Assembly: GCA_003194525.1 (NCBI GenBank)
Contig: NBIV01000728.1
Span: 1-28,683 of the forward strand
Length of the DNA: 28,683 nucleotides
From: Gracilariopsis chorda
Lineage: Eukaryota > Rhodophyta > Florideophyceae > Gracilariales > Gracilariaceae
Reading direction: 5' to 3'
Every line of letters begins with the position of its first letter. The first letter of the stretch is position 1. This document shows, piece after piece, positions 1 through 10,900 of the stretch. The position numbers and the translations under genes are program-made. Under the pieces are notes generated by a model, which searched no databases, was not told where the DNA came from, and was given only the letters and a program-made list of their open reading frames with translations.

Positions 1-1460
1 TGCAGATTGCACGGTGTCGTATCCCTGTGGGGGGTTCTATCCGCAAAAGTGACGGCGATGAGGAGTCACTCTCCAGCACCAACGCCTTGGCGGGCCTAGA
101 CCGAGGACTCGGAGTTCTTGCACGAAGTGCTTCCCCTTCCGCTCGAGCGTGTTGAACAAGCTCGAGATAGGTGACCCTCCACTTGTCATCGCAGTAACGA
201 GTGACAAGACTCCGGATTGCCGGGTCAAGGCCATCGATGAACATGGTACAACGTTCCCCTGCGGGGTATACATTCCCACAACGGTGCAAGGCCTTGTTAA
301 GGCGCACCGAGTAATCGGTTTCAATCTCACCTGAGCGCTGACGAGTATCTGGCAAAGCGAGGATTGCCCCCTGAGTGATGGTATTGGTGGCATAGGAGCG
401 CAAAAAAATATTGTACCGACTCCGGCCAGCAGGTTACTCCTTCCTCTGAGGCACGAGATGATCCTCTGACAGAGGTGTACTGGTCTTCTGCCACTCCCCG
501 TAAGAAATACGGTAATGCAAAATAGGCTTGCCCCTCGTTCATTCCGAGGATATCGGCTTCCGCTACAAAGCGGGAAAGAAAGTCCAACAACATAATTGGG
601 TCTTCCCCAGTAAAATACTGGTTACGCAGTGAGAGTTGCATACGTTTTATGCACTCTTTCACCTTCCCCGTGCCACGGGTGTACGTCCTAAAGAGGAATC
701 TTCGAGCCGGTAGTACCGGTAGGACAATAGGTTCCGATACAACGGGCTCGTCGTCGTTTTATTCCCTGAGGCCAGGGGTGTTCTCCTCTTGCTGCGGGTC
801 CGAATTCCACCTTGGGTGGCGGATGACCGCCTAGAGCCGGAAGAATGGCCTCGTTTCTCGTCCTCCGAATCGGAGTCCGAGGAAGTAGAACCATCTGACC
901 CGTTTCGGGATGAGTCCGATGATGTCGTAGAATCAGAATCCGAGTGATCTCGTTTGTGTTTGCGCTTATAGCGGCGTTTTTTTTCTTCCAGCATGCTGGT
1001 CTTGGTGTAACGCAGCTGGTGCCGGATCATCTGGGGACTGTTTATCCATGAGGATAAACGGCTCTAACGTCTCCAGACGGGCACGAACTCGATCAAATCG
1101 ACAGTCAACTCCTTCTATGAAGGTAGCGGGTTGCCCCAAACTCTCTAACATAGAGTTGACATCGGACCGTAAGATACGGAGATCCTCTGCGACCACCTTT
1201 GTAGGGGTGTCCATCACCTCCTCACGGAGGGTTTGGAATTCCGCGACAAGGGTGTCGTGGGCGGTCCACAAAGCGTGAACCTGAGATTCCAGGGAATTCC
1301 CTGGGGGTGTTATCCCCCGTCAGACGGGGTTCAGGTGCGGCGGCGGCCACGGCCGTAGCCAGATGAGCACCATCCACGGCATTCGATAACGGAGTCGACG
1401 TGGATTTCCGGGGGGTCCCGGGGTGGGTTTAGAGTCCTAGACGAGGCACCCCCAGCATGG
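1..1460 (-). pseudogene. gag: Decayed LTR-retrotransposon gag (Ty3/gypsy-like), 5' part, truncated by window edge
   Basis: Structural capsid/nucleocapsid precursor of an LTR retrotransposon, read right to left. From about 1278 to 966 there is a helical, coiled-coil-like N-terminal region. At about 960-830 follows a Lys/Arg then Ser/Asp-rich low-complexity linker (runs such as SDSDSTTSSDSS). From about 730 to the window edge comes the retrotransposon_gag core, with QYFTGEDPIMLLDFLSRF at about 610-560 and, in another frame, RCTMFIDGLDPAIRSLV at about 265-210. The core is open from about 408 to base 1. The copy is dead: a stop (TAA) lies near 760, the linker sits in a different frame from both neighbours, and the core changes frame by one base at a run of seven T (minus strand) near 403-409. 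Protease, reverse transcriptase and integrase would lie left of base 1. Family assignment rests on remembered gag patterns of oomycete and algal gypsy elements. Confidence 0.8.
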
Positions 1461-3350
1461 CTGGATTTAGCCCTAGTCGGGATCCGACAAACGAACCGAA
1501 CTTCGGGGTTATCTCCACCATTGTGGGAGCGACTGCAGGTAGTCGCAGGCTCCGCAGAGAAGGGCTTCCTCGACATGAGGGCCAACCGTTACGACGGGAA
1601 AACAACGGAACTTCCGGAAAACAAACAAAAGTAACCAAACCTCGACAGAGGTAAGCAAACACCAAAAACCGATTCTAGGTCGGGAGACCACTTTGTAGTG
1701 CAATGCCCCGGAAGCGGGAGTGCACCGAAAGACGTTCGGGATCTTTCCTCGTTTAGAGGTGAGCCCAGTTGGGTAGAGCCCTCCCAGGAGTGGTACGACT
1801 ATGTTGGGTTGTAAGGCCGAGGCCACCCGTCGCGACTTGCGCAGGGGGGTTGAGGCAAGAATCGGGTATCCGCAGGAGCAGTGTATGGGGGTGGTCGTCC
1901 TCTAGATAGGTGAGGTTTCGCCGTTAGTGGCACGTGCGAACATGAGCCGTGGGTAGCGGGAAAGCCACGCTGTAAAGGGAAAAAATAAGGGGGAGCTGAG
2001 TCACGAGTGTCGTGACGAAGACTAACGGCAGTGCCGGTAAATAAATCTTATACAAGGCGAACACCAAGACAGCTGGAATAATAATCCAATAATCAGGGTC
2101 CTTTAGGTAGGCAAGGGGGTTAGACTTCCCGTATGCGACGGTGCTTCCCTCCAAAGAAGAGTAGAGAAAACGCGAAGGCGGTGGGGTCAAGAGCGAGTTC
2201 CCCAGGTTGTGGTCCCTTGTTGGGGAAGGGTTACTGGTGCAACGTCAACCCGCCGGCCCACTAAGTACTAACCATCCCAGAAGTGGGTGTAAAAATAATA
2301 AATAGAATTAACTAAATTACTCCACTTTGGTGGTTCATGCCCACTACTGTGACCAACCGCCAATTGACTCTTCCGTTTCCCACGTGTCAAATCCACTATT
2401 AGTGGTCGTAGTTCATGCAATGACTACATTACCGAAACATTCGGGAAATCAACCAAGTAACAAGAATCCCTCTCTGAGGGCAATTGCAATTCAATACTCA
2501 AGGGAGGGCGGCCTTGCCGTTTCACCCTGAAATAAAGACAAGCTGTGACTCGGCTCTGAGTTTATCGCCTGCGCGAAGTGACCAAATCCTGCTGGGTTTC
2601 ACCGCGTTCAGTCTCGTTATAATCACCCGCATAGTATCACCAAGGGCCGCTGATTTGTATTACCCCGTGGGCTCGCCCACTGTTCACTGTTTTTTACCGT
2701 TTTGGTTACTTTCTATTGTGGGAACGGATAGCCGTTCGACTCAGTATTGAATTTTGCCGTGCTGGCTGAATAAGAAATACCCCCACCGCCGGGTCTCTTT
2801 CGGCTTTCCGCACTACCGCCGGGCTGTACCCTCCCTTTTGGTTTCTCACCTTTTTCCCTTTTCCCTTTCTGGAGTCTCCGTGTACCGGAATACTGCTCAC
2901 ACGGACCTGTGCACTACGTTGACCAGCTGGTAACCCGATTCTCGGTACCACCTCCGTCGGTATAGCCGGACGCCATCTCGGTTTTACACCCGAACACCGT
3001 GTGGTACGGAGGACCCTGTGGCTGCGCCTACATCGCAAGAGAGCAAGGCTGCGAACACCTTCGGAGGATTTCCCGCATAGGGATATTGCTCCACAGTCTT
3101 CTGTATTGCATACATAAGTCGTTCTGCCGGCATCTTTATCGCTCAATGGTTCGGCGTTGGAGAGGAAATAGCAAGGTTCGGGAGCCAAGCAGCCTCCTGT
3201 GTCACTTGCTCACTTTTCTGTCAGCTTGTGTTGTATATCTCATTCCAGCGCTTCGTCTCCCATCTTTCATCAAACCGAAATCTCATTACAGTTTCAATAC
3301 TTTTCATGGCCTCAAAGTTCAGGCGTGTATCATTGATACCAGATTAAAAC
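1461..3350. other. Region upstream of gag, probably leader/LTR, boundaries not found
   Basis: About 1.9 kb on the 5' side of the minus-strand gag, where the leader and 5' LTR should be. Short ORFs exist in all frames (the longest is minus 2706-3188), but none shows a recognisable domain. I could not find a convincing primer-binding site, TATA box or TG...CA ends, and the second LTR would be outside the window, so no LTR is called. Confidence 0.3.
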
Positions 3351-4540
3351 TAGAAGTATAGCGGGTCACGAGATTCTCCCCTGAGACGTACATGTTCTTC
3401 TTTCTTATCATTTAGACGCCAAATGACCTCTCCCAATATCTTAACGACGTTGTTGCTCCTTTTCATGTCCTTCACTTGTACTGGTCTTGGTATTGGCTCC
3501 CGTGTTGGACAAAGAATGAGAGCAGAAAAGTTCTTCATGGAAGCATCTTAAAATACAGAGACTGAGCTGGGTGAAAAGACACCAGAAAGTCTGACAATGA
3601 TAAAATGGTAGAGATAAACAAATAAAACATTCTTTGGACTAAAAAGCAGCAGAAGATAATTGTAAAATCGTCTCAAGAGGTTTAATATCGCACTGTGATG
3701 CTGTACAAAAGCCATGACATAACTATAGAGATTCCTTTGGGAACTTATGAATAAATCCATCTCACAAGATGAATAGAAACACATTTATTCCCAATCGATA
3801 TTTATTGGTAACACCACAGCATTATCAATTGTTTAAAATGCCCAAACTGCAAAAAGAACAAACAAATTGATTTAAAGTCCAACCATGTGCAAGAAGTGGT
3901 GAGGCAAGATACGTTTTGCATAAAATATATACAAACTGAAAGGTACTCTTTTTCAGTGTTGAGTAAGTCGTTGAAAAACTTGCCTACAAATATGTGATTT
4001 GTTGTACAAAGTAAAATGTAACCGCTAGTTTATTTTTAAAACTATTATAACGATTTTGTTTTCCTTTTATGGCTTTTAATTATTTTCCGCTTTCGTTACA
4101 GAAAGGTGAATTTGTATTTGTTTTGTATGGTTTTGGCTAATATGAGGACTTTTGTACCTTATCATTTTGGTGCAGATACTTTTTACAGGGCCTTGCTGCG
4201 CAAAGAGGTTTTTTAACGGTGGCAGCTTTGGTCAATTGCTCGAGATAGATACTAGTAGTACGCAATTATGATACTTTGTTCATAACTGCGAGGGACGGTG
4301 TGAATGGCTGTGCCAGCCGATAAGTGAAACGTGTAGACGTACATGTTTCACTGAACCTGACAGTCAGATTATCAATAAAGCCGCCGGCGGCTCTGGCTGA
4401 CCTCGTGTGTCGGTCAAGCCGCAAGGCACCACCCCCATGTTTTTTCAAGATAGAGGGGTGTGGTAACGATATTTGGGGGTATACAGCGTACTTTAAGTAT
4501 TATTTATGTTAAAAACTTCGAAATGAATGACCCATTTGTT
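3351..4540. other. AT-rich stretch with no recognisable gene
   Basis: Visibly AT-richer than both sides. It contains only short, biased ORFs (for example minus 3548-3784) and no domain, repeat or promoter I can support. Composition changes sharply at about 4560, where the GC-rich HIS7 relic begins. Confidence 0.4.
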
Positions 4541-4548
4541 GGTACTTT

Positions 4549-5915
4549 ATGATAAGAGTGTTGTTCCCTGGGACGACGCCGCTCCCATCGCGCCCGCACT
4601 CGCGCCTCACCTCCGCCACCCCCACCTCCGCTGCTGCCTCCGCCTCCGCCGCCGTTGCCGTTCTCGCGTGTAGCAGCAACCGCCTCGTACCATGGCCCTC
4701 CCCACGCGCCCCGTTGCCACCGTACTGGACTACTGCGCCGGCCTGCATAGTGCGCACAATGCACAACAAGCTCCATCAATTTGACCACGCGTTGCGCAGG
4801 TACGCCGCGAATGGACGCCAGTGTCTCGGCCTCTCTCTCTCTGACTGCATATCTCGTTCAAACGCTCCAGGAAAGCCAGACGTGGCGGGGCTCGCTGTGC
4901 TTTTGGGCGCCGTGCGCCCCCTTCGCCACGCGCCCAGTGCTTGCTTGGTCGTGCCGCATATCCGCTAGAAGCCTATGAATATATCGCGCCCGCCGCCGCC
5001 GCTGGCGGGTGATGGTACGCGTTCCTAATTTGTGCAGTCGTTTCTCGTCGATGTGGATCTTGTGATGGTGTGGAATGCGCCGCTCTGAACGAAACTGTCG
5101 CTATAGCGACAGCTCGCGTGCCGTCTTCCAAAGGGTTGGGGCGAAAACCCACATGGTGTGTCTAGATGTGCGTGAGAATGGTCAAGGCGATCTTGGTCGT
5201 GACTATGGACGACCAGTGTGGCGTTTCAGACGCGTTGTCGGGAGAGGTGTAAGACCTGTGCAAACCCATCTCGCTCACCAAGCACTACATTGAGCAGGGA
5301 GCTGACGAAATCTTCTTTCTGAATATCACTTCGTTCCGCGGGGAGCTACTGGGAGAGGCAGCAATTGTGGAAGTGCTGCGCCAGACGTCGTAGCATGTGA
5401 TTGTGCCGCTCTGCACTGGCGGCGGCATCGGGGGTTACACTGACGGCGTGGGACAGCGCTGCGGTGCGTTGGATATGGCGGCAGTTTGCTTTCGCACCGG
5501 TACGGATAAAGTATCGGTGGCAGCGACGCCGTGTACGCGGCTGAGCGTTTTTGGGTCGGGCGGCGGCGTGACATCCGGGTCATCTTCTATCGCGCAGATT
5601 TCGAATCTGTCCGGCACGCAAACAGCGAGGGTTTCAATCAACACGCGGCGCGTGCGTGTGGCAGAGACATGTTGCTTCGACACCATCCAGAACGCGGACG
5701 GGCGATGCTGTTGGTAGCAGAGTATGGTGAAGGGTGGACGCACGTCGATGCAGCTGGCGTGGGCCGTGCAGGCGCTGAGCGCCATCGAGGTCCTGCTCAA
5801 CTCGATTGCTTCGACCTACAACTAATATGGCTGGTACGCCACATGAAAACGACCGGGACCGTCCTGGTGATCGGCAGTTCCTCAATTCCTGGGAAATGCC
5901 ACTATTGCGTGTCGT
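4549..5915 (+). pseudogene. HIS7: HIS7 pseudogene (imidazole glycerol phosphate synthase, fused glutaminase-cyclase)
   Basis: The intact enzyme makes imidazole glycerol phosphate and AICAR from PRFAR and glutamine in histidine synthesis. Recognisable pieces in order: a Ser/Ala/Thr-rich stretch at 4549-4690, possibly an old plastid transit peptide; an ATG at 4692 followed by the amidotransferase start TVLDYCAG; YAANGRQCLGLSLS and DVAGLAVLLGAVRP near 4797-4922; VVPHIR; then the cyclase with MVCLDVREN (5153), PISLTKHYIEQGADEIFFLNITSFRGE (5267-5344, two overlapping blocks), CTGGGIGGYTD, FRTGTDKVSV, DAVYAAE, VKGGR, EVLLNSI and FDLQLI, ending in VIGSSSIPG near 5895. It is dead. The glutaminase nucleophile Cys of the GICLG motif reads Ser. 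There are in-frame stops in the cyclase (near 5250, 5391 and 5715) and several one-base shifts (near 5195, 5520 and 5550). Its length is about 1.25 kb against about 1.65 kb for a normal gene. It is GC-richer than its flanks. No introns are apparent, so it could be processed or derived from an intronless gene. Confidence 0.87.
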
Positions 5916-5989
5916 TCGCTGCGTACATACCCATCAGGTTTCATCAAAGCTACTTCTCTAACGCAAGAGATAAGCAGCCCTTCAGATAC

Positions 5990-7100
5990 ACCTCCTAAAG
6001 CATTGTGCTGACTCAAGAGGCGTTTAGATCTACACATTCAGAGCATGGTCAGGGGATTTCCAAGATTTGCTAACCGCTCTCTTAGTACAGCTATATGTGC
6101 GATCCATTCGTCCTTGCTCGTCTTCAATGCTTACTCAAGGAATCGGAGTTCTCGGTCTACTACGGAAAGCGAGGGATTGTGCAGACCCCATACAATCTTA
6201 TCAGGCTACCCGGTATGTGATTGACAACTTATTATGGATAAGAACACTTCACAACTACGTGTAGGTATAGGACAAATTTGCTGACGGTATGCCGTCGCTG
6301 CCCTACTTGTCTTTCGATGCTTGGACGATATCTACCCTTTGGTAATACGTATTGATGCGTACCCACGGGCAGCCAACCACAATCGTGACGGTACGATCTC
6401 CAGAAAATATCTTCACTACGAGGCTCTTACCATGTGGTAGCCGTAATCTTCTCCCCGCCACGCACCGATTTCTTGATCGTGCAAAGCGCGTCTTCTTTTC
6501 TGCCTCTTACAAGCAATTGCTCAACGCCGGCACTCCTCGTCGCCGAATTTCTATCCCTTGTTCACATACTGCGCAACCCACCCTCTTTGATTTCATTTGC
6601 GTCCGCTTGCCTCCGAAGCAATCCCGTGGGCAAAATGTGCAAGTTTAAGACCATGGTTACGAGAAGTGGGAAAAAGTACCTAACGCACATCGATTGTGGG
6701 AAGTCTAGCTGTCTGGACTCAGCGAAATACAAGCCCCAACGCAATTCAAGAGCTTATTTTCCTTGGCTTCCTTTCCTCACACTACAACTACGGTCGAGAA
6801 ATTCGCTTTTGAATCAAGAATATGTTCGATCTCGATCCTTTAGGTACCCACGGTCCTCTTTTCGGTACTGATTTGAGAATCGAGCAATTCAGCACAGGAA
6901 GAGTGGCGAGTTAATGGGTTTTACTGCACTTGCTTGGCGGTAAGGTTTCCTGCGGAGGTCCATTGACTCTTGCTATTTCGAAATACGTACATCGTCTGTG
7001 CCATAGTTCATTCGTAACAATTTGAATCTGAAAGAAACTCTGCATGAAACTGCGGTCAATAAACATTTAGCTCCAAAGTTCATTTACACTGAACACAGCT
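5990..7100 (+). other. Coding-like fragments with splice-like signals; no family recognised
   Basis: Three plus-strand open stretches read like protein but lie in different frames. One is about 6095-6211 (contains KESEFSVYYGKRGIVQTPYN), directly followed by GTATGT. One is about 6330-6433 (contains DDIYPLVIRIDAYPR). One is 6434-6871 (145 codons, contains FSPPRTDFLIVQSASSF). Upstream of the first is TGCTAAC followed by a short pyrimidine tract and AG, and upstream of the second is TTGCTGAC, both like branch points with acceptors. This could be a small multi-exon gene or another decayed gene beside the HIS7 relic. Confidence 0.25.
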
Positions 7101-7415
7101 ATTTCTTCTTCTTCATTGTAGGTCCTTGATTCCTAACGACGACAAAGATATAAGGGTAAAATCACTTAGTCAAAGTTACTTTTCTCTCCACAGGAAACCA
7201 AGGAATCTCTGCGGCCACTCTCTGATATGTCCTTGACGGACTTACCTCTTCGCTTGCGCAAACTTGGCGATTGTTCTCTCCTTGCTTGCTTTGCCAACTG
7301 ATTTTGTAGTACGTAGTGATCAACGTCCGGCTTTGCCCTGCAAGAGCAGTTGCACAAAGTGCTATTTCATTCTGTCAACGTGCTGACGCCCGCTGGGCCT
7401 GGCTAATTCTTCTCT

Positions 7416-8663
7416 TCATACGACTCCCGAGAGACCATAAATGTAAGGTCTCGTGGAGACGAGAGCTTCGGTGTTCTTCGGACGTTCGAGTGGAGGTCTG
7501 AAGTCCAGTTCGTGGCTGCACCAGACACTACCAACCTCCGTAAATATCGAATCAACGCTTCTGAGATGTCTCATCGCATACACGCGGAACATATCGAAGT
7601 CTATCGTATCTCCCAATATATCACGAAGAACAGTTTCCAATCGGTTTATGAGAGCGTCCATGACGTCCGGGAGCGGCCGTTTGAGCATCCAAAGTTGTAT
7701 CTTTACCCGACTCCTCCCGTTCCCCTCTTTTCGCCCATACTTCCGACAAGCTTTTTTCGTGCCATCAATAACAGCACCATGAGCGACACCGAGTGACTTT
7801 TCAAGACAAGAGGCAAGACAATCAGAAGAAAGCTCCGCCATTGGATCCCAAGAGTCGAAGCGCAATACATTGCGGTTCTTGCAGTCTTGGTCATCCTTTA
7901 TCCGGCTCTCAACGAAAGACAGGAAACAACTTGCTTCATCTCCTGCGCATGCACTTGCTTCTTTGGCTTGATACGCACATCTCAGTATATACTCGGATAT
8001 AGCACACATATGAATAACAAGTTCTTGCATTCTTGCGAGTGTATTGTCTTCAAACCACTTCTTTGCAATTGTTCCGTCGCTTCTGCCCGGGCTGTAGAGA
8101 GCTATTGCATTCTCGGGCAAGGAGAAGCGATGTACCCTCCTATCGCCAACCACCATATTTCGTCCATACAACAACTTTAAACCGCTGTAGACGATCCTAG
8201 AGGAGGGATAGCGAGACATGGCGTCAAAAATGTTCCTTCCCCGGCCTTCTCCTGGGAGTTTCGCCGACAGGGCACAAACGTTCTCCCACATACTAGTCTC
8301 ACCCTTCCAGTACTTCGAGCCATTCATCAAAATGCGCACGTCGTACTGCTTGACAATCTTTTGAGCAAAGGACCGCGCGTTGTAGAAAGACTTTGTGTTC
8401 TGATTTCTCAAGAGGCCATGCGCCTCTTCAGTTTCTTCGACTTCCGCATCCATACGTTCTCGTACCCAGCGCACAACATCTGGAATCGATTCAGAAAGTA
8501 CTATCTTCCGTGGTTGCAGTTCTTTTCTAGCTGCGTTTTCACGAACCTTCACATTACTGATGATCCTCTTCCTACCACTCTTTGTGATCTTCTTCGACAC
8601 TCCTTTCCAGGCAGTTGCACCTTTCGCATCGCTGTTTGAGGCCCTTGCTCTTTCTTGTGCCAT
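7416..8663 (-). CDS. Unrecognised 415-residue protein
   Basis: I do not recognise this protein. The frame is open for 420 codons from an ATG at 8678. I prefer the second ATG at 8663 (MAQERA) because its context, GGCATGG, is better for eukaryotic initiation. The first 50 residues are basic, with a nuclear-localisation-like KKITKSGRKR. The rest is mixed alpha-helical in character, with no signal peptide, no membrane segment and only scattered cysteines. Motifs that might serve for a search are KSFYNARSFAQKIVKQYDVR and SSRIVYSGLKLLYGRN. It is the longest uninterrupted frame left of the piggyBac element and shows no frameshift, unlike the relics around it, so it may be a real lineage-specific gene. 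A weak TATA-like CATATAG lies about 115 bases upstream of the preferred start. Confidence 0.6.
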   Translation of the reverse strand: MAQERARASNSDAKGATAWKGVSKKITKSGRKRIISNVKVRENAARKELQPRKIVLSESIPDVVRWVRERMDAEVEETEEAHGLLRNQNTKSFYNARSFAQKIVKQYDVRILMNGSKYWKGETSMWENVCALSAKLPGEGRGRNIFDAMSRYPSSRIVYSGLKLLYGRNMVVGDRRVHRFSLPENAIALYSPGRSDGTIAKKWFEDNTLARMQELVIHMCAISEYILRCAYQAKEASACAGDEASCFLSFVESRIKDDQDCKNRNVLRFDSWDPMAELSSDCLASCLEKSLGVAHGAVIDGTKKACRKYGRKEGNGRSRVKIQLWMLKRPLPDVMDALINRLETVLRDILGDTIDFDMFRVYAMRHLRSVDSIFTEVGSVWCSHELDFRPPLERPKNTEALVSTRPYIYGLSGVV

Positions 8664-8679
8664 GCCTCTCTTCCTCATG

Positions 8680-10440
8680 TCTAGACAATGGATTGCAGGA
8701 CTCCTTTCTTATCACTCTGAACAAGTCGACTTCCTTCATGCCAATGAATTGCTCGGTTCTGCACATCGTGAGCGCTATATGACATGGGAGGCTGTGGCTT
8801 TCAGCGAATTACGAGGAGCGTGCATATCTGCAAGGCCTTGCGAACTTTCATAGAACGCCCCTTACGGGCGTATAATTTGCGTTCGAAATGTGATGACAGT
8901 TCAGTCCCAAGAAGCTCAGAAAAAACTCAAGAAAACGTTCGTTGGAGAAACGATGCCGGCCAGTCTGTCCCAGCAATTTTTCAATGTATGTGTTGGTACG
9001 GGGCGTGATCAAGAGGTGTTGTTGGAGATGGTTGAACTGGCTCCAGCCACCTCCCAAGACCCCCACAGAAAGCGAGCGGTACGCACTAAGTAATGCCAAC
9101 GTCTTTCTCTCTTTACCTCTCGGCTGGCTCGGACATAAGCGGAATGCTTCTCGAGAGTTCGTGGTCCCAACCCTGCCCCAGACATCGCTCAATATAGCGG
9201 CTGGAGCGCACTGTCTTGCGGCACACTGCAGTGAGCCGTAAACTGACGACGCGCAGCTGCTAGGTCAAAGGCTCGGTCTGACCGTCCCTTCCTTGCACTG
9301 GATAAAGCTTTATCATGATGATGATCATCATCTACCTATCGATAACGATTTTGCAGTGATGAGGAGAATGCAATCATGATCTTCTCAAGAGCAGAGCGCA
9401 TTTGGTCGTAACTTTCTTCGATGTCCTGCAAGCAGGTGAATGAGAAGGACGAGAACAGTCAAACAAGAGACAACTGGCGATGATTGTCGATAACCAATCC
9501 CGATCACACTGGAGAGTATTTTCAGGACATGACTCTTTCTCATTATGCCGGAATTATCATCATCATGTTCAGTAACTGCTCGCCGTTTCGCCTCCTCCAA
9601 AGGGACACTATTTTCATGTCAACTTCAAAGCGGTATGGTTTCGCGTTGAAAGCGTTGACATTGCAGTGCCTGTGATGGGGTACCCGGTAGTACAAGGCTC
9701 CGTGTTGAAAAATGAGCAGTGGTCAGTTAAGCACCACAAGTGCCAAGTGTTGACATGCGACCGACACGCGTGGTCTCTCACTGCAGCCCCCTTTTGCTTC
9801 CCTTTAGAAGGGCCGTGGCTCCCTCGTTCACGAAAGTTCCTAGCAATCTTCGCGGGAGAAGCAAGTCATTTCGGAAAGGGAATACACCTACTTTCGTTGG
9901 AGGTAGAGGGCTAGCCGTGGCCTCTAGGGTTGGTGTACGGCACATGCTTTTCTCATCGTCGGGTAACGGCACCGTTGGTACCGACGGTACCCTGGGCACT
10001 GGTAATGAATTGAGGCTGTTTACCTGTGCGCAACTCGTGCGATCAGAATGTGGTGATGCGGTCACAACGTGGTATAATGCCACGTGGTGATGTGGAGAGC
10101 CTTTGGTTGGTGGAGCCACCAATATACAGCTAGCTGTATTTCGCCAACGCAGGATAACTCGCGCGTTCTATGTCCTAAACCGCCCCCTTTGCTACGAGCG
10201 TGCTGAAAACGTGACCCTCGTGGAACAAACTCTCGTGCGTGAGGAACAATCGGCCAAATCACTCACAAGCAGAGTTCATACTGTCATCAGGCGACGCTGC
10301 GCAAGGAACAAAACGCTCTGAGCTTTTTGTACTGCATCATAAAGGAGCAGGATTAGCGTATCCGTCATCTTTTCAGGGGCTCCCCAGATAAACCATCACT
10401 TTCTTGGCATCCCCGAGCGGGGATGACAGTGGCCCGAAAG
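8680..10440. other. Intergenic region, no supported gene
   Basis: Only short ORFs on both strands (none above about 116 codons), with no recognisable domain. Small sequence oddities are a run of ATG/ATC triplets near 9314-9331 and several GGTACC-centred repeats near 9975-9992. Confidence 0.4.
10124..10139. repeat. Perfect 16-bp palindrome
   Basis: ATACAGCTAGCTGTAT is its own reverse complement. It lies in an otherwise uncalled region, next to a smaller inverted pair (GGTTGGTGGAGCCACC). It may be chance, a protein-binding site or the end of a small decayed inverted-repeat element. Confidence 0.6.
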
Positions 10441-10441
10441 G

Positions 10442-10708
10442 TTGGACGTATCAGTTGCTGTGCATCAAACGCAACGACGTATACTCAAATGCATTGAAGC
10501 ACTTTTGAACGCGTTCTTAGAAGACTTGTATGGATCATCTTTGATCTCACGCAAGAGCTTTTCCGGTGAGTGCACGTTCACACCCATTAGGGTTGCTCTC
10601 TCTGACGCACATGGGAAGATTCTACCGTTGCAACAAGAGCCCGACGCAGCTTTCTGCTACAAAGTGGGGCTGAACTTGTGTGGATCCATTCCGACGCTCC
10701 CAAAATAG
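10442..10708 (+). CDS. Short open frame, doubtful
   Basis: An 88-codon open frame without a good ATG (its nominal start is TTG), upstream of the TATA box of the next gene. It reads somewhat protein-like (RRILKCIEALLNAFLEDLYG). A GTGAGT donor-like hexamer lies inside it near 10566. No family is recognised, and it may be a fragment or a chance ORF. Confidence 0.15.
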   Translation: MDVSVAVHQTQRRILKCIEALLNAFLEDLYGSSLISRKSFSGECTFTPIRVALSDAHGKILPLQQEPDAAFCYKVGLNLCGSIPTLPK

Positions 10709-10857
10709 CACATATCAGGATACTTTTTAACCAAAACTTGTGCAGTTGCTTCCGAGTGAAGATTTTCCGACAGGTGCTTTGCCGGGAGAGATCAAGGTTC
10801 AGATATTGCCATGGCATATCACGTGTTGGGGGGGCTTCGTGAAGAAGTCAACCTCTC

Positions 10858-10864
10858 TATATAA
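10858..10864 (+). promoter_or_regulatory. TATA box of the 10901/11000 gene
   Basis: TATATAA is placed 36 bases before the ATG at 10901. With transcription starting about 25-35 bases downstream, the leader to that ATG would be under about 15 bases. The in-frame ATG at 11000 (context GGCATGG) would have a more usual leader of about 110 bases. Confidence 0.55.
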
Positions 10865-10900
10865 GCGTTCTAGTGCAAGTCCCCACGCTCTCCCGTATAG

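Noticed and set aside
2936..2955. Possible primer-binding site (TGGTACCGAGAATCGG on the minus strand)
   Set aside because: It does not fit the 3' end of a foldable tRNA, and no LTR end precedes it.
2706..3188. Minus-strand 160-codon ORF next to gag
   Set aside because: No recognisable domain, Arg/Ser-rich throughout, and sited where a retrotransposon leader or LTR is expected. Coding is not supported.
4504..4788. Minus-strand Gly/Glu-rich ORFs
   Set aside because: They are reverse-strand shadows of the Ser/Ala-rich lead of the HIS7 relic.
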